In this document: piece by piece, positions 27,976 through 36,271 of the stretch | How the letters are laid out: every line of letters starts with the position of its first letter | Position numbering within the stretch: position 1 is the first letter of the stretch | NCBI RefSeq assembly: GCF_900107745.1 | Contig: NZ_FNRO01000004.1 | Location: 186,001-250,000, forward strand | DNA length: 64,000 nucleotides | Source: Variovorax sp. YR216 | GTDB taxonomy: Bacteria > Pseudomonadota > Gammaproteobacteria > Burkholderiales > Burkholderiaceae_C | Reading direction: 5' to 3' | Made by a program: the position numbers and the translations under genes | Notes under the pieces: model-generated | Database searches by the model: none | The model's input: only the letters and a program-made list of their open reading frames with translations | Told to the model about the DNA's origin: nothing

Positions 27976-29181
27976 TTACTTTGTCGCAGCGCCGCCTTCG
28001 AACCACTTGGCGATCAGTGCGCGTTCGGCGTCCGTGATCCCGGTGGCGTTGTTCATCGGCATGATCTTGGTGACCACCACCTGCTGGTACACCGCCTGCG
28101 CGTGCGCAGCCACCTGGTCAGGCGCGTCGAGCCGCACGTTCTTCATCTGCACCTGCGCACCGTGGCACATGTAGCAGCGCTGCTCGAGCACCTTCTGCAC
28201 ATCACCGAACGAGACCTTCTGCGCGGCGGCGCCCGGCGCCGGCGCAGCGGCCGGCTCGGGCTTCATCCAGACGATGGTCAGGCCCAGCACCGCGATGCCG
28301 AAAAGCGCATACGGAAGCGGATTGCGCGCATTGCCCAGCTTGAAGCGATGGCGCACCACGAAGAATTGCCGGATGGCCGCGCCGCCGAGCATGATCAGCA
28401 GCAGCACGATCCAGTTGTACTGGTTCGTGTAGGTGAAGCTGTAGTGGTTGCTCAGCATCGCGAACAGCACCGGCAGCGTGAAGTAGGTGTTGTGCACGCT
28501 GCGCTGCTTGCCGCGAGCGCCGTGGATCGGATCGACCGGCTTGCCCTCGCGCAGCGCCGCGACGTTCTTGCGCTGGCCCGGAATGATCCAGAAGAAGACG
28601 TTGCCGCTCATGGTCGTGGCCATCATCGCGCCCACCAGCAGGAAGGCCGCGCGGCCCGCGAACCAGTGGCAGGCGAGCCACGCCGCGAAGGCGATGAAGA
28701 TCGCCACCAGCACCCCGACGATGGTGTCGCCGTTCTTGCGCTGGCCGAAGATCTGGCAGATGCCGTCGTACACCATCCAGAAGACGACGAAGAAGGCCAG
28801 CGCCACCGCGATCGCGGCGCCGGGCTGCCAGTCCATCTTCGATTTGTCGATGAGGTAGGTGCTGGCGTTCCACAGGTATGACACCGTGAAGAGCGCGAAG
28901 CCGGTGAGCCAGGTCGAATAGCTCTCCCAGTACGACCAGTGCAGGTGATCGGGCAGTTTCTTCGGCGCCAGCGCGTACTTCTGCATGTTGTAGAAGCCGC
29001 CGCCGTGCACGGCCCACTGCTCGCCGCCGACGCCCTTGTCCAGTGATTCCTGGTCCTGCGGCTTCTCGAGGCTGTTGTCCAGCATCACGAAGTAGAACGA
29101 CGCGCCGATCCACGCGATCGCGGTGATGACGTGGACCCAGCGCAGCAGGAGATTGGCCCAGTCGAGGTAATAGCTTTCCAT
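27976..29181 (-). CDS. puuD: Membrane urate oxidase (urate hydroxylase) PuuD with cytochrome c domain
   Basis: 401 residues. The N-terminal part has eight or so helices; the C-terminal 75 residues, after a proline/alanine linker, form a cytochrome c with heme motif CYMCH near residue 335 and the axial methionine likely in TKIMPMNN. PuuD oxidises urate to 5-hydroxyisourate and passes electrons to the respiratory chain instead of making hydrogen peroxide like cofactor-free uricase. The next steps (hiuH, uraD) are nearby. An operator-like GTATAC site lies about 137 bp before its ATG. Confidence 0.9.
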   Translation of the reverse strand: MESYYLDWANLLLRWVHVITAIAWIGASFYFVMLDNSLEKPQDQESLDKGVGGEQWAVHGGGFYNMQKYALAPKKLPDHLHWSYWESYSTWLTGFALFTVSYLWNASTYLIDKSKMDWQPGAAIAVALAFFVVFWMVYDGICQIFGQRKNGDTIVGVLVAIFIAFAAWLACHWFAGRAAFLLVGAMMATTMSGNVFFWIIPGQRKNVAALREGKPVDPIHGARGKQRSVHNTYFTLPVLFAMLSNHYSFTYTNQYNWIVLLLIMLGGAAIRQFFVVRHRFKLGNARNPLPYALFGIAVLGLTIVWMKPEPAAAPAPGAAAQKVSFGDVQKVLEQRCYMCHGAQVQMKNVRLDAPDQVAAHAQAVYQQVVVTKIMPMNNATGITDAERALIAKWFEGGAATK

Positions 29182-29317
29182 TTGGCTTCAACCCTTACGG
29201 CGTGTGGGAACGCCGTGGTGTTCCGGCCTGCTCACCACTGCGGGCGCTGTAAGCAGAGTTATTGCCGCGAACGAAAGGCACCTGATGGCTCCTCGCTCCG
29301 CTGCGGCTTGTGAACTG

Positions 29318-29331
29318 AAGTGTATACACTT
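29318..29331. promoter_or_regulatory. GTATAC operator upstream of puuD
   Basis: Perfect 14-base palindrome AAGTGTATACACTT in the otherwise plain 209 bp between puuD and xdhC. The same core occurs at 31174, 38360 and 46775, always before purine genes. FadR-subfamily GntR regulators bind such short palindromes; two are encoded in the island (31206 and 40780). Confidence 0.7.
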
Positions 29332-29390
29332 TTCAAGGAAAATCATCGGGTTCTGGCACTGGGATGCGTGCAGGAAAACCCTGATCACCC

Positions 29391-30203
29391 TCAAGCGGAA
29401 TAGAGGGATTGCAACAACTGTGCCGCCACCGCGACGGCGATGACCTCCGGCTCCTTGCCCGTGACGCCCGGGACGCCGATGGGGCAAGTCACACGATCCA
29501 TCTCGCCGGCGGTGAAGCCGCGCGCTTCGAGACGATGACGGAAGGTGGCCCACTTGGTCTTGCTGCCGATCAGGCCGACGTAGGGCAGATCGCTGCGCTC
29601 GCGCAGGCGCTTCAGGCAGGCGATCACGATGTCCAGATCCTCGGCGTGGCTGAAGCTCATGATCAGCACGCGAGAGCCGGGTGCCAGGTCGGCGACAGCC
29701 TGCTGCACGGGGTCGGAATATTCGGTCTCGATCTGCGCTGGCAGCGCATCTGGAAAGACGCCGTCCCGGCTGTCGATCCAGCGCACCGAGAACGGCAGCG
29801 TCGACAGCAACCGCGCCAGCGCCGCGCCGACGTGGCCACCACCGAACAGCGCGACCGGTTCAAGGTGCGCAAGCAGTTCCTTCTGCAGCGCCTGCGCATC
29901 GGAAGCCTCGATGCGCCGGTACGACAGAAACACCACGCCGCCGCAGCACTGTCCGAGGCTCGGCCCGAGTGGATAGCGACGGATGCCTTCGATGGCCGGC
30001 CCGCCCGCGAGCCAGGCTCGCGCTTCCTCGGTCGCCTGGAATTCGAGCTGCCCGCCGCCGATGGTTGCAGTCAGGCTGTCGGCCCAGACGGCCATCCATG
30101 TTCCGGCCTCGCGCGGCGCCGAGCCCTGCGTCGATTCGACCCGCACCAGAATGCCGTGCTCGCGCTTCAGCCGCGCGAGGAGTTCGTCAACCGCGCCTGT
30201 CAT
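29391..30203 (-). CDS. xdhC: Xanthine dehydrogenase accessory protein XdhC
   Basis: 270 residues. XdhC inserts the sulfurated molybdenum cofactor into xanthine dehydrogenase. Visible are TATIGGGQLEFQA-like (here ATIGGGQLEFQATEEA), LGQCCGGVVFL near residue 100, and a C-terminal Rossmann part with LFGGGHVGAALARLL and YVGLIGSKTKWATF. ATG 30203 is chosen; the start has only a weak ribosome site. The dehydrogenase subunits XdhA and XdhB are not in this window, so here it is a solitary maturation gene upstream of puuD. Confidence 0.92.
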   Translation of the reverse strand: MTGAVDELLARLKREHGILVRVESTQGSAPREAGTWMAVWADSLTATIGGGQLEFQATEEARAWLAGGPAIEGIRRYPLGPSLGQCCGGVVFLSYRRIEASDAQALQKELLAHLEPVALFGGGHVGAALARLLSTLPFSVRWIDSRDGVFPDALPAQIETEYSDPVQQAVADLAPGSRVLIMSFSHAEDLDIVIACLKRLRERSDLPYVGLIGSKTKWATFRHRLEARGFTAGEMDRVTCPIGVPGVTGKEPEVIAVAVAAQLLQSLYSA

Positions 30204-30256
30204 CGGCGATACCTCCGGTTTCGGCGCCCATTGCCCGCCACGGTATAACCGCGCCA

Positions 30257-30763
30257 ATGAATTTCAAGCTCACGCCGCGCCGCCTTGCATTGGCGGGCGC
30301 CCTTCTCTCCAGCCTTTGGCTTGCCGGTTGCGGCACCAGTCCGACCGCTCCAGGCGCCGTCCCCGGCCAACTCAGCAACGCGACGCCCGAGCGCGGCGAC
30401 ACCAACCGCCCCCGTCCCACGCCGTCGAACGCAACGACCGCACGCGACTATCGCAAGGACGCCGCGCGCTACGTCTACCAGCTCAACAAGCGGCGCATCT
30501 ACGAAGGCAAGCTGCCGCCGATGCTCTACGCGGTCGGAACGCTCCAGGTCGAACTCGACGCCAACGGCAAGGTGCTTTCGATGCATTGGATGCGCGCGCC
30601 GAAACACGCGCCCGAGGTGATCGCGGAAATCGAGAAAGCCGTGCTCGAAGCGTCGCCCTTCCCAGCACCGACACGGCTCGGCAAGGTGACGTGGACGGAC
30701 ACGTGGCTGTGGGATGAGGAAGGCCATTTCCAGCTCGATACCCTGAGTGAGGGGCAGCTCTAG
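30257..30763 (+). CDS. Lipoprotein with TonB C-terminal-like domain
   Basis: 168 residues. Lipobox LAGC within LLSSLWLAGCGTS gives a membrane-anchored protein; then a threonine/proline-rich spacer of about 40 residues and a fold with RDYRKDAARYVYQLNK and VGTLQVELDANGKVLS that resembles the TonB carboxy-terminal domain, but it lacks TonB's own N-terminal transmembrane helix. Proteins like this are often labelled energy transducer TonB, although energy coupling is doubtful. It faces hiuH tail to tail, 5 bases apart. Confidence 0.75.
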   Translation: MNFKLTPRRLALAGALLSSLWLAGCGTSPTAPGAVPGQLSNATPERGDTNRPRPTPSNATTARDYRKDAARYVYQLNKRRIYEGKLPPMLYAVGTLQVELDANGKVLSMHWMRAPKHAPEVIAEIEKAVLEASPFPAPTRLGKVTWTDTWLWDEEGHFQLDTLSEGQL

Positions 30764-30768
30764 CCGCT

Positions 30769-31131
30769 TCAGGAGCCTCTGTAGGTCGAATAGCTCCAGG
30801 GGCTCACCAAGAGCGGCACGTGGTAGTGCTGGTCGGCGCGCGCGACGCCGAAGTCCAGCGACACGCGATTGAGGAAGTTCGGCTCCGGCAGCGTCACGCC
30901 GCGGGCCTTGAAATAACCAGCCACATCGAACACGAGGCGGTAAGTCCCCGTCTTGAGCGTGGTGTTGTCGTAGAGCGGGCCGTCGCTGCGCCCATCCGCA
31001 TTCAACGTGAAACGCCGCACCAGCGTGGCGCGCGCGTCTTCGCCCGTGCCGTCGGTGGTGTACAGCGCAACCTCCATGCCGGCGGCGGGCGTGCCGTGCA
31101 TCGTGTCCAGTACGTGGGTGCTCAGGCCCAT
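30769..31131 (-). CDS. hiuH: 5-Hydroxyisourate hydrolase (transthyretin-like)
   Basis: 120 residues; hydrolyses the product of PuuD to OHCU. Transthyretin-fold signatures: LSTHVLDTMHGTPAAGM at the start (His and the MHG/TPA pattern) and the invariant C-terminal tetrapeptide YRGS. GAAGGAG precedes ATG 31131. The gene is divergent from a GntR regulator, with a GTATAC operator in the 74 bp between them, so both are probably controlled by that regulator. Confidence 0.95.
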   Translation of the reverse strand: MGLSTHVLDTMHGTPAAGMEVALYTTDGTGEDARATLVRRFTLNADGRSDGPLYDNTTLKTGTYRLVFDVAGYFKARGVTLPEPNFLNRVSLDFGVARADQHYHVPLLVSPWSYSTYRGS

Positions 31132-31173
31132 GGATTCGCTCCTTCAGTGCATTCGGGAAATTCCGGTCGACAA

Positions 31174-31187
31174 AAGTGTATACAGTT
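31174..31187. promoter_or_regulatory. GTATAC operator between hiuH and the first GntR gene
   Basis: AAGTGTATACAGTT, the same core as at 29318 and nearly the left half of that site. It lies 43 bp from the hiuH ATG and 19 bp from the regulator ATG, a position suited to repression of both promoters and autoregulation. Confidence 0.68.
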
Positions 31188-31205
31188 CCTGGCTTTCGGT
31201 CTATC

Positions 31206-31880
31206 ATGAAAAACATGGAATCGACCACCACCCGTGCCATCGTCGACGCACTCACCAAGGCCATTGTGGAGCACCGGCTCCAGCCGGGCAGCAAGCTGGC
31301 GGAGCAGAAGCTCGCGGACCATTTCGGCGTCTCGCGCACGCTGGTGCGGCAGGCCCTGTTCCAGCTTTCGCAGAACAAGCTGATCCGGCTCGAACCTGCA
31401 CGCGGCGCCTTCGTGGCGGCGCCGGCGGTCGACGAGGCCAAGCAGGTCTTCGCGGTGCGCCGCATGCTCGAAGCCGAAATGACGCGCGCCTTCGTGCGCA
31501 GCGTGACGCCGGCCAAGATCAAGGCGCTCAAGGAGCACGTGGCCCTCGAGAAGGCCGCCGTCTCCGGCGAAGACATCTCGGGCCGCACCGAGCTGCTCGG
31601 CGACTTCCATGTGCGCATGGCCGAGCTCATGGGCAACCAGGTGCTGGCGCAGCTCCTCGGCGAGCTGATCTCGCGCTGCGCGCTCATCACCCTCATGTAC
31701 CAGAGCGCCAGCGCCGCCGAGCACTCCAACGACGAGCACGCCGACATCGTCAAGGCGCTCGCCGCCAAGGACGAGGAGCGCGCGGTTCGCCTCATGACGG
31801 AACACCTCGAACACGTCGAGGCCAACCTCACCTTCGACCGCAAGGTCCCGACGCACGACATCTCGCTCGCGCTGGCCTGA
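31206..31880 (+). CDS. GntR-family regulator (FadR/FCD subfamily), likely purine-catabolism regulator
   Basis: 224 residues from ATG 31206 (31215 also possible). N-terminal winged helix with LADHFGVSRTLVRQALFQLSQ as the recognition helix region; C-terminal FCD helical domain with the metal-site pattern DFHVRMAEL and MTEHLEHVEANL that typically binds a small acid with Ni or Zn. It is flanked by hiuH and puuE, so a urate- or allantoin-derived ligand is likely. The GTATAC site just upstream argues it binds these operators. A paralogue is at 40780. Confidence 0.88.
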   Translation: MKNMESTTTRAIVDALTKAIVEHRLQPGSKLAEQKLADHFGVSRTLVRQALFQLSQNKLIRLEPARGAFVAAPAVDEAKQVFAVRRMLEAEMTRAFVRSVTPAKIKALKEHVALEKAAVSGEDISGRTELLGDFHVRMAELMGNQVLAQLLGELISRCALITLMYQSASAAEHSNDEHADIVKALAAKDEERAVRLMTEHLEHVEANLTFDRKVPTHDISLALA

Positions 31881-31896
31881 ACCCTCCCTCATCATC

Positions 31897-32832
31897 ATGA
31901 GCACCTACGACTCCACCTTGCCCTACCCGCGCGACCTCGTTGGCTACGGTCGCAATCCGCCGCATGCGCAATGGCCCGGCCGCGCGCGAATCGCGGTGCA
32001 GTTCGTCCTGAACTACGAGGAAGGCGGCGAGAACTGCGTGCTGCACGGCGACGCGGGCTCCGAGCAATTCCTCTCGGAGATGTTCAATCCGGCGAGCTTC
32101 CCCGATCGCCACATCAGCATGGAAGGCATCTACGAGTACGGCTCGCGCGCCGGCGTGTGGCGCATCCTGCGGGAGTTCGAAAAGCGCAATCTGCCGCTCA
32201 CGGTCTTCGGCGTCGGCATGGCGCTGCAGCGCTATCCCGAACTCGCGATTGCCTTCAAGGAGCTCGGCCATGAGATCGCATGCCATGGCTGGCGCTGGAT
32301 CCACTACCAGGGCATCGACGAAGCCACCGAGCGCGAGCACATGCGCCTGGGCATGGAAGCGATCGAGAAGCTCACCGGCGAACGCGCACTCGGCTGGTAC
32401 ACCGGCCGCGACAGCCCGCGCACCCGCCGGCTGGTCGCCGACTACGGCGGCTTCGAATACGACAGCGACTACTACGGCGACGACTTGCCGTTCTGGATGA
32501 AGGTGCAGAAGACCGATGGCGAAGTCGTGCCACAGCTCATCGTGCCCTACACGCTGGACTGCAACGACATGCGCTTCGCATTGCCGCAGGGCTATTCGCA
32601 TGCCGACCCCTTCTTCCAGTACATGAAGGACACCTTCGACGCGCTATACGCCGAAGGTGACGAGGCACCGAAGATGATGAGCATCGGCATGCACTGCCGC
32701 CTGCTCGGACGGCCAGGGCGCATCACCGCGCTGCAGCGCTTCCTGGATCACATCGCCGCGCATGACCGCGTCTGGGTCTGCCGCCGTGTCGATATCGCGC
32801 GACATTGGAAGGCGACGCACCCATACGCATGA
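31897..32832 (+). CDS. puuE: Allantoinase PuuE (polysaccharide-deacetylase fold)
   Basis: 311 residues of the metal-independent PuuE type, not the amidohydrolase AllB type. Recognisable: VQFVLNYEEGGENCVLHGD near residue 35, the acid/histidine pairs of the NodB fold degraded, and HEIACHGWRWIHYQG with WYTGRDSPRTRRL. It opens allantoin to allantoate. It starts 16 bases after the GntR gene, so is transcribed with it. Next downstream is a repeat copy, then the UraD-AllC fusion gene. Confidence 0.9.
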   Translation: MSTYDSTLPYPRDLVGYGRNPPHAQWPGRARIAVQFVLNYEEGGENCVLHGDAGSEQFLSEMFNPASFPDRHISMEGIYEYGSRAGVWRILREFEKRNLPLTVFGVGMALQRYPELAIAFKELGHEIACHGWRWIHYQGIDEATEREHMRLGMEAIEKLTGERALGWYTGRDSPRTRRLVADYGGFEYDSDYYGDDLPFWMKVQKTDGEVVPQLIVPYTLDCNDMRFALPQGYSHADPFFQYMKDTFDALYAEGDEAPKMMSIGMHCRLLGRPGRITALQRFLDHIAAHDRVWVCRRVDIARHWKATHPYA

Positions 32833-32838
32833 AGCTCA

Positions 32839-32923
32839 CCCCCAGCCTCGCCCACTTCGTGTGGCTCGGACACCCCCTCTCCGGGGGGCGATCCCGGCGG
32901 CCCGGCAAAGCCGGTTCCGCGGG
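32839..32923 (+). repeat. Half-length copy of the GC-rich post-stop repeat
   Basis: Starts 6 bases after the puuE stop codon in the sense direction: C5-AGCCTCGCCCACTTCGTGT, C-run, a TCTCC loop, G-run, then CGGCGGCCCGGCAAAGCCGG and TTCCGCGGG. It lies inside the puuE-to-uraD gap in the same operon direction, so it may lower downstream transcription or stabilise the puuE message end. Confidence 0.82.
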
Positions 32924-32983
32924 ATCTCTGGCCTGGCGGCAGCGAGTGACGCCGGCTCGGCAACAAACACAGGAGCAACAGAC

Positions 32984-34762
32984 ATGGCCCTCACCATCGA
33001 CCAACTGAACACCGCCTCGGGCGCCGAACTCGTCGCGCTGCTCGACGGCGTCTACGAGCATTCACCGTGGATCGCGGAGCGCGCGGCCAAGACGCGCCCC
33101 TTCCGCTCGCTGCCGCACCTCAAGCACGCGCTGGTGCAGGCCGTGACCAGCGCATCGCGCGACGAGCAGCTCGGTCTGATCCGCGCCCACCCCGAGCTCG
33201 CCGGCAAGGCGATGGTCGCCAAGAACCTCACAGCGGAATCGACCAACGAACAGAACAAGGCCGGGCTCACCAACTGCACGCCCGAGGAGTTCGCGAAGAT
33301 TCAGCAGCTCAACGCGGACTACAACGCGAAGTTCGGCTTTCCGTTCATCCTGGCGGTGCGCGGCCCGCGCGGCACGGGGCTCGCCAAGCAGGAAATCATC
33401 GAGACCTTCGAACGCCGGCTGCACAACCATCCGGACTTCGAGCTCGGCGAAGCGCTGCGCAACATCCATCGCATCGCCGAGATCCGCCTGAACGACAAGT
33501 TCGGCGTGGATCCCGCGCTCGGCAACGAGGTGTGGGACTGGCAGGAAAAGCTCTCGGTGCACACCGACCCGGGCTACGCTGAAAAGGGCCAGCTCACCGT
33601 CACCTACCTGACCGATGCGCATCGCGCGTGCGCCCAGCAAATCGCGCAGGACATGCGCGAAGCCGGTTTCGACCATGTCGAGATCGATGCGGTCGGCAAC
33701 GTGGTCGGCCGCTACGAAGGAGCGACGCCGGGTGCGAAGACGCTTCTGACCGGCTCGCACTACGACACGGTGCGCAACGGCGGCAAGTACGACGGCCGCC
33801 TCGGCATCTTTGTGCCGATCGCCTGCGTGCGCGAGCTCAAGCGCCAGAACCGTCGCCTGCCCTTCGGCTTCGAAGTGGTCGGTTTCGCGGAGGAAGAAGG
33901 CCAACGCTACAAGGCGACCTTCCTTGGCTCGGGCGCGCTGATCGGCCATTTCGATCCGACGTGGCTGGACCAGAAGGATGCCGACGGCATCACGATGCGC
34001 GAAGCGCGCCGCAACGCCGGCCTGAAGGACGAGGACATTCCGAAGCTGCAGCGCGATCCGTCCAAATACCTCGGCTTCGTCGAAGTGCACATCGAGCAGG
34101 GCCCGGTGCTCACCGAGCTGGATGTGCCGCTGGGCATCGTCACGTCGATCAACGGCAGCGTGCGCTATGTCGGCGAAGTCATCGGCATGGCCAGCCACGC
34201 CGGCACCACGCCCATGGACCGCCGCCGCGATGCGGCTGCCGCCGTCGCCGAACTGATCCTCTTTGCCGAAAAGCGCGCGGCGAAGGACGGCGATTCGGTC
34301 GCCACCGTCGGCATGCTCGAAGTGCCGAGCGGCTCGATCAACGTCGTGCCGGGGCGCTGCAAGTTCAGCCTGGACCTGCGCGCGCCGAACAACGCGCAAC
34401 GCGATTCGCTTGCGAAAGACGTGCTCGATGCGCTCAAGGAAATCTGCGAGCGGCGCGGCGTTCGCTACACGCTCGAAGAGACCATGCGCGCCGCTGCAGC
34501 CCCCAGCGCGCCCGAATGGCAGAAGCGCTGGGAGAAGGCCGTCGACACACTCGGCGTGCCACTCTTCCGCATGCCAAGCGGCGCCGGCCACGACGCGATG
34601 AAGCTGCACGAAGTCATGCCTCAAGCCATGCTCTTCGTGCGCGGGATCAACTCCGGCATCAGTCACAACCCGCTCGAATCGAGCACCAACGACGACATGC
34701 AGCTGGCGGTGCAAGCCTTCCAGTTGCTGCTCGATGACCTCGCCACCGAACAAGCCCATTAA
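32984..34762 (+). CDS. Fusion protein: OHCU decarboxylase (UraD) joined to allantoate amidohydrolase (AllC)
   Basis: 592 residues; ATG 32984 after AGGAG at 32971-32975. Residues 1 to about 165 are UraD: HPELAGK with the catalytic histidine near residue 69, and FGFPFILAVRG. After a linker of about 30 residues, AllC begins near 195: GSHYDTVRNGGKYDGRLG, FAEEEGQRY, HIEQGPVLTE, and SHAGTTPMDRR carry the metal ligands, and GINSGISHNPLE the last histidine. UraD makes (S)-allantoin; AllC works after PuuE on allantoate, so the two fused steps are not consecutive. Confidence 0.93.
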   Translation: MALTIDQLNTASGAELVALLDGVYEHSPWIAERAAKTRPFRSLPHLKHALVQAVTSASRDEQLGLIRAHPELAGKAMVAKNLTAESTNEQNKAGLTNCTPEEFAKIQQLNADYNAKFGFPFILAVRGPRGTGLAKQEIIETFERRLHNHPDFELGEALRNIHRIAEIRLNDKFGVDPALGNEVWDWQEKLSVHTDPGYAEKGQLTVTYLTDAHRACAQQIAQDMREAGFDHVEIDAVGNVVGRYEGATPGAKTLLTGSHYDTVRNGGKYDGRLGIFVPIACVRELKRQNRRLPFGFEVVGFAEEEGQRYKATFLGSGALIGHFDPTWLDQKDADGITMREARRNAGLKDEDIPKLQRDPSKYLGFVEVHIEQGPVLTELDVPLGIVTSINGSVRYVGEVIGMASHAGTTPMDRRRDAAAAVAELILFAEKRAAKDGDSVATVGMLEVPSGSINVVPGRCKFSLDLRAPNNAQRDSLAKDVLDALKEICERRGVRYTLEETMRAAAAPSAPEWQKRWEKAVDTLGVPLFRMPSGAGHDAMKLHEVMPQAMLFVRGINSGISHNPLESSTNDDMQLAVQAFQLLLDDLATEQAH

Positions 34763-34766
34763 GACC

Positions 34767-36026
34767 ATGACCGACTACAGCAAGCTCGACGCCTGGATCG
34801 ACGCCCACTTCGACGAGGAAGTGCGCTTCCTGCAGGAAATGGTGCGCGTACCCACCGACACGCCGCCCGGCAACAACGCCCCGCATGCCGAACGCACCGC
34901 GGAACTGATCAAGGCTTTCGGCTTCGAGGCCGAGAAGCATGCGGTGCCCGAGCAGGAAGTGAAGGACTACGGCCTCGAGTCCATCACCAACCTGATCGTG
35001 CGCCGCAAGTACGGCGAAGATGGCGGCCGCAAAGATGGAGAACGACCAAGCAAAGGCTTGGTCGTGGCACTCAACGCACACGGCGACGTCGTGCCGCCCG
35101 GCGAGGGCTGGACACACGACCCGTACGGCGGCGAGATCGAAGACGGCAGCCTCTACGGACGCGCTGCCGCTGTCAGCAAGAGCGACTTCGCGAGCTTCAC
35201 CTTCGCGCTGCGCGCGCTCGAGGCGGTCGCCAAACCCACGCAAGGCAGCGTCGAGCTGCACTTCACGTACGACGAGGAATTCGGCGGCATCCTCGGCCCG
35301 GGGTGGCTGCTCAAGAACGGCCTGACAAAGCCCGACCTGATGATCGCCGCGGGCTTCAGCTATGAGGTGGTCACCGCGCACAACGGCTGCCTGCAGATGG
35401 AAGTCACTGTGCACGGCAAGATGGCACACGCGGCCATTCCGACCACCGGCGTCGATGCACTGCAGGGCGCGGTGAACATCCTCAATGCGCTCTATGCGCA
35501 GAACAAGATCTACCAGGACGTCACATCCAAGGTCGAGGGCATCACGCACCCCTACCTCAACGTGGGCCTGATCGAAGGCGGCACCAACACCAACGTGGTC
35601 CCCGGCAAGGTGGTGTTCAAGCTCGACCGGCGGATGATTCCCGAAGAGAACCCGGTGGAAGTCGAAGCCAACATCCGCAAGGTGATCGCAGACAGCGCCG
35701 CGCAGATGCAAGGGATCACGGTCGAGATCCGGCGCATGCTGCTGGCCAATTCGATGAAGCCGCTGCCCGGCAACAAGCCGCTGGTCGATGCGATCCAGAA
35801 GCACGGCCAGGCGATCTTCGGCGAGCCGATCAAGGCCATGGGCACGCCGCTCTACACCGACGTGCGGTTGTACGGCGAGGCCGGCATCCCCGGCGTGATC
35901 TACGGCGCAGGGCCGCGCACGGTGCTCGAATCGCACGCCAAGCGCAACGACGAGCGCGTGGTGCTCGAGGACCTGCGCCGCGCAACGAAGGTGATCGCGC
36001 GGACGCTCAGCGATCTGTTGTCCTGA
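34767..36026 (+). CDS. M20/ArgE/DapE-family metallohydrolase in the purine cluster
   Basis: 419 residues, starting 4 bases after the fusion gene. Metal-site motifs: NAHGDVVPPGEGW, then YGRAAAVSKSD, HFTYDEEFGG and the second-half VHGKMAHAAIP with NTNVVPGKVVFKLDRRM. It is close to acetylornithine deacetylase-like enzymes but its position after AllC suggests a related ureide substrate such as ureidoglycolate or ureidoglycine. The substrate assignment is inference only; no ureidoglycolate lyase or urease gene is present in the window. Confidence 0.8.
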   Translation: MTDYSKLDAWIDAHFDEEVRFLQEMVRVPTDTPPGNNAPHAERTAELIKAFGFEAEKHAVPEQEVKDYGLESITNLIVRRKYGEDGGRKDGERPSKGLVVALNAHGDVVPPGEGWTHDPYGGEIEDGSLYGRAAAVSKSDFASFTFALRALEAVAKPTQGSVELHFTYDEEFGGILGPGWLLKNGLTKPDLMIAAGFSYEVVTAHNGCLQMEVTVHGKMAHAAIPTTGVDALQGAVNILNALYAQNKIYQDVTSKVEGITHPYLNVGLIEGGTNTNVVPGKVVFKLDRRMIPEENPVEVEANIRKVIADSAAQMQGITVEIRRMLLANSMKPLPGNKPLVDAIQKHGQAIFGEPIKAMGTPLYTDVRLYGEAGIPGVIYGAGPRTVLESHAKRNDERVVLEDLRRATKVIARTLSDLLS

Positions 36027-36271
36027 TCGGCATCGATTGAATCCGGCACGCGGCGTGCGGTCATTGAACGAGACCGCATCGCCCCGGCCTACACTCGCCC
36101 GCATGCACACCGTGACCGTCCATCTTCGCTCCCTGCGCTTCGCAGCAGATTCCTGAGCCCGGCGGTCCGTTTCCCTCCCCTTCTTGCGCAAACCATCGAC
36201 CGCCGGGCATCCCTCCCGCGCGGCAGCGGTCGCCCCGCATCCGGGCCATCGCATTCGACTGGAGTGCGTCC

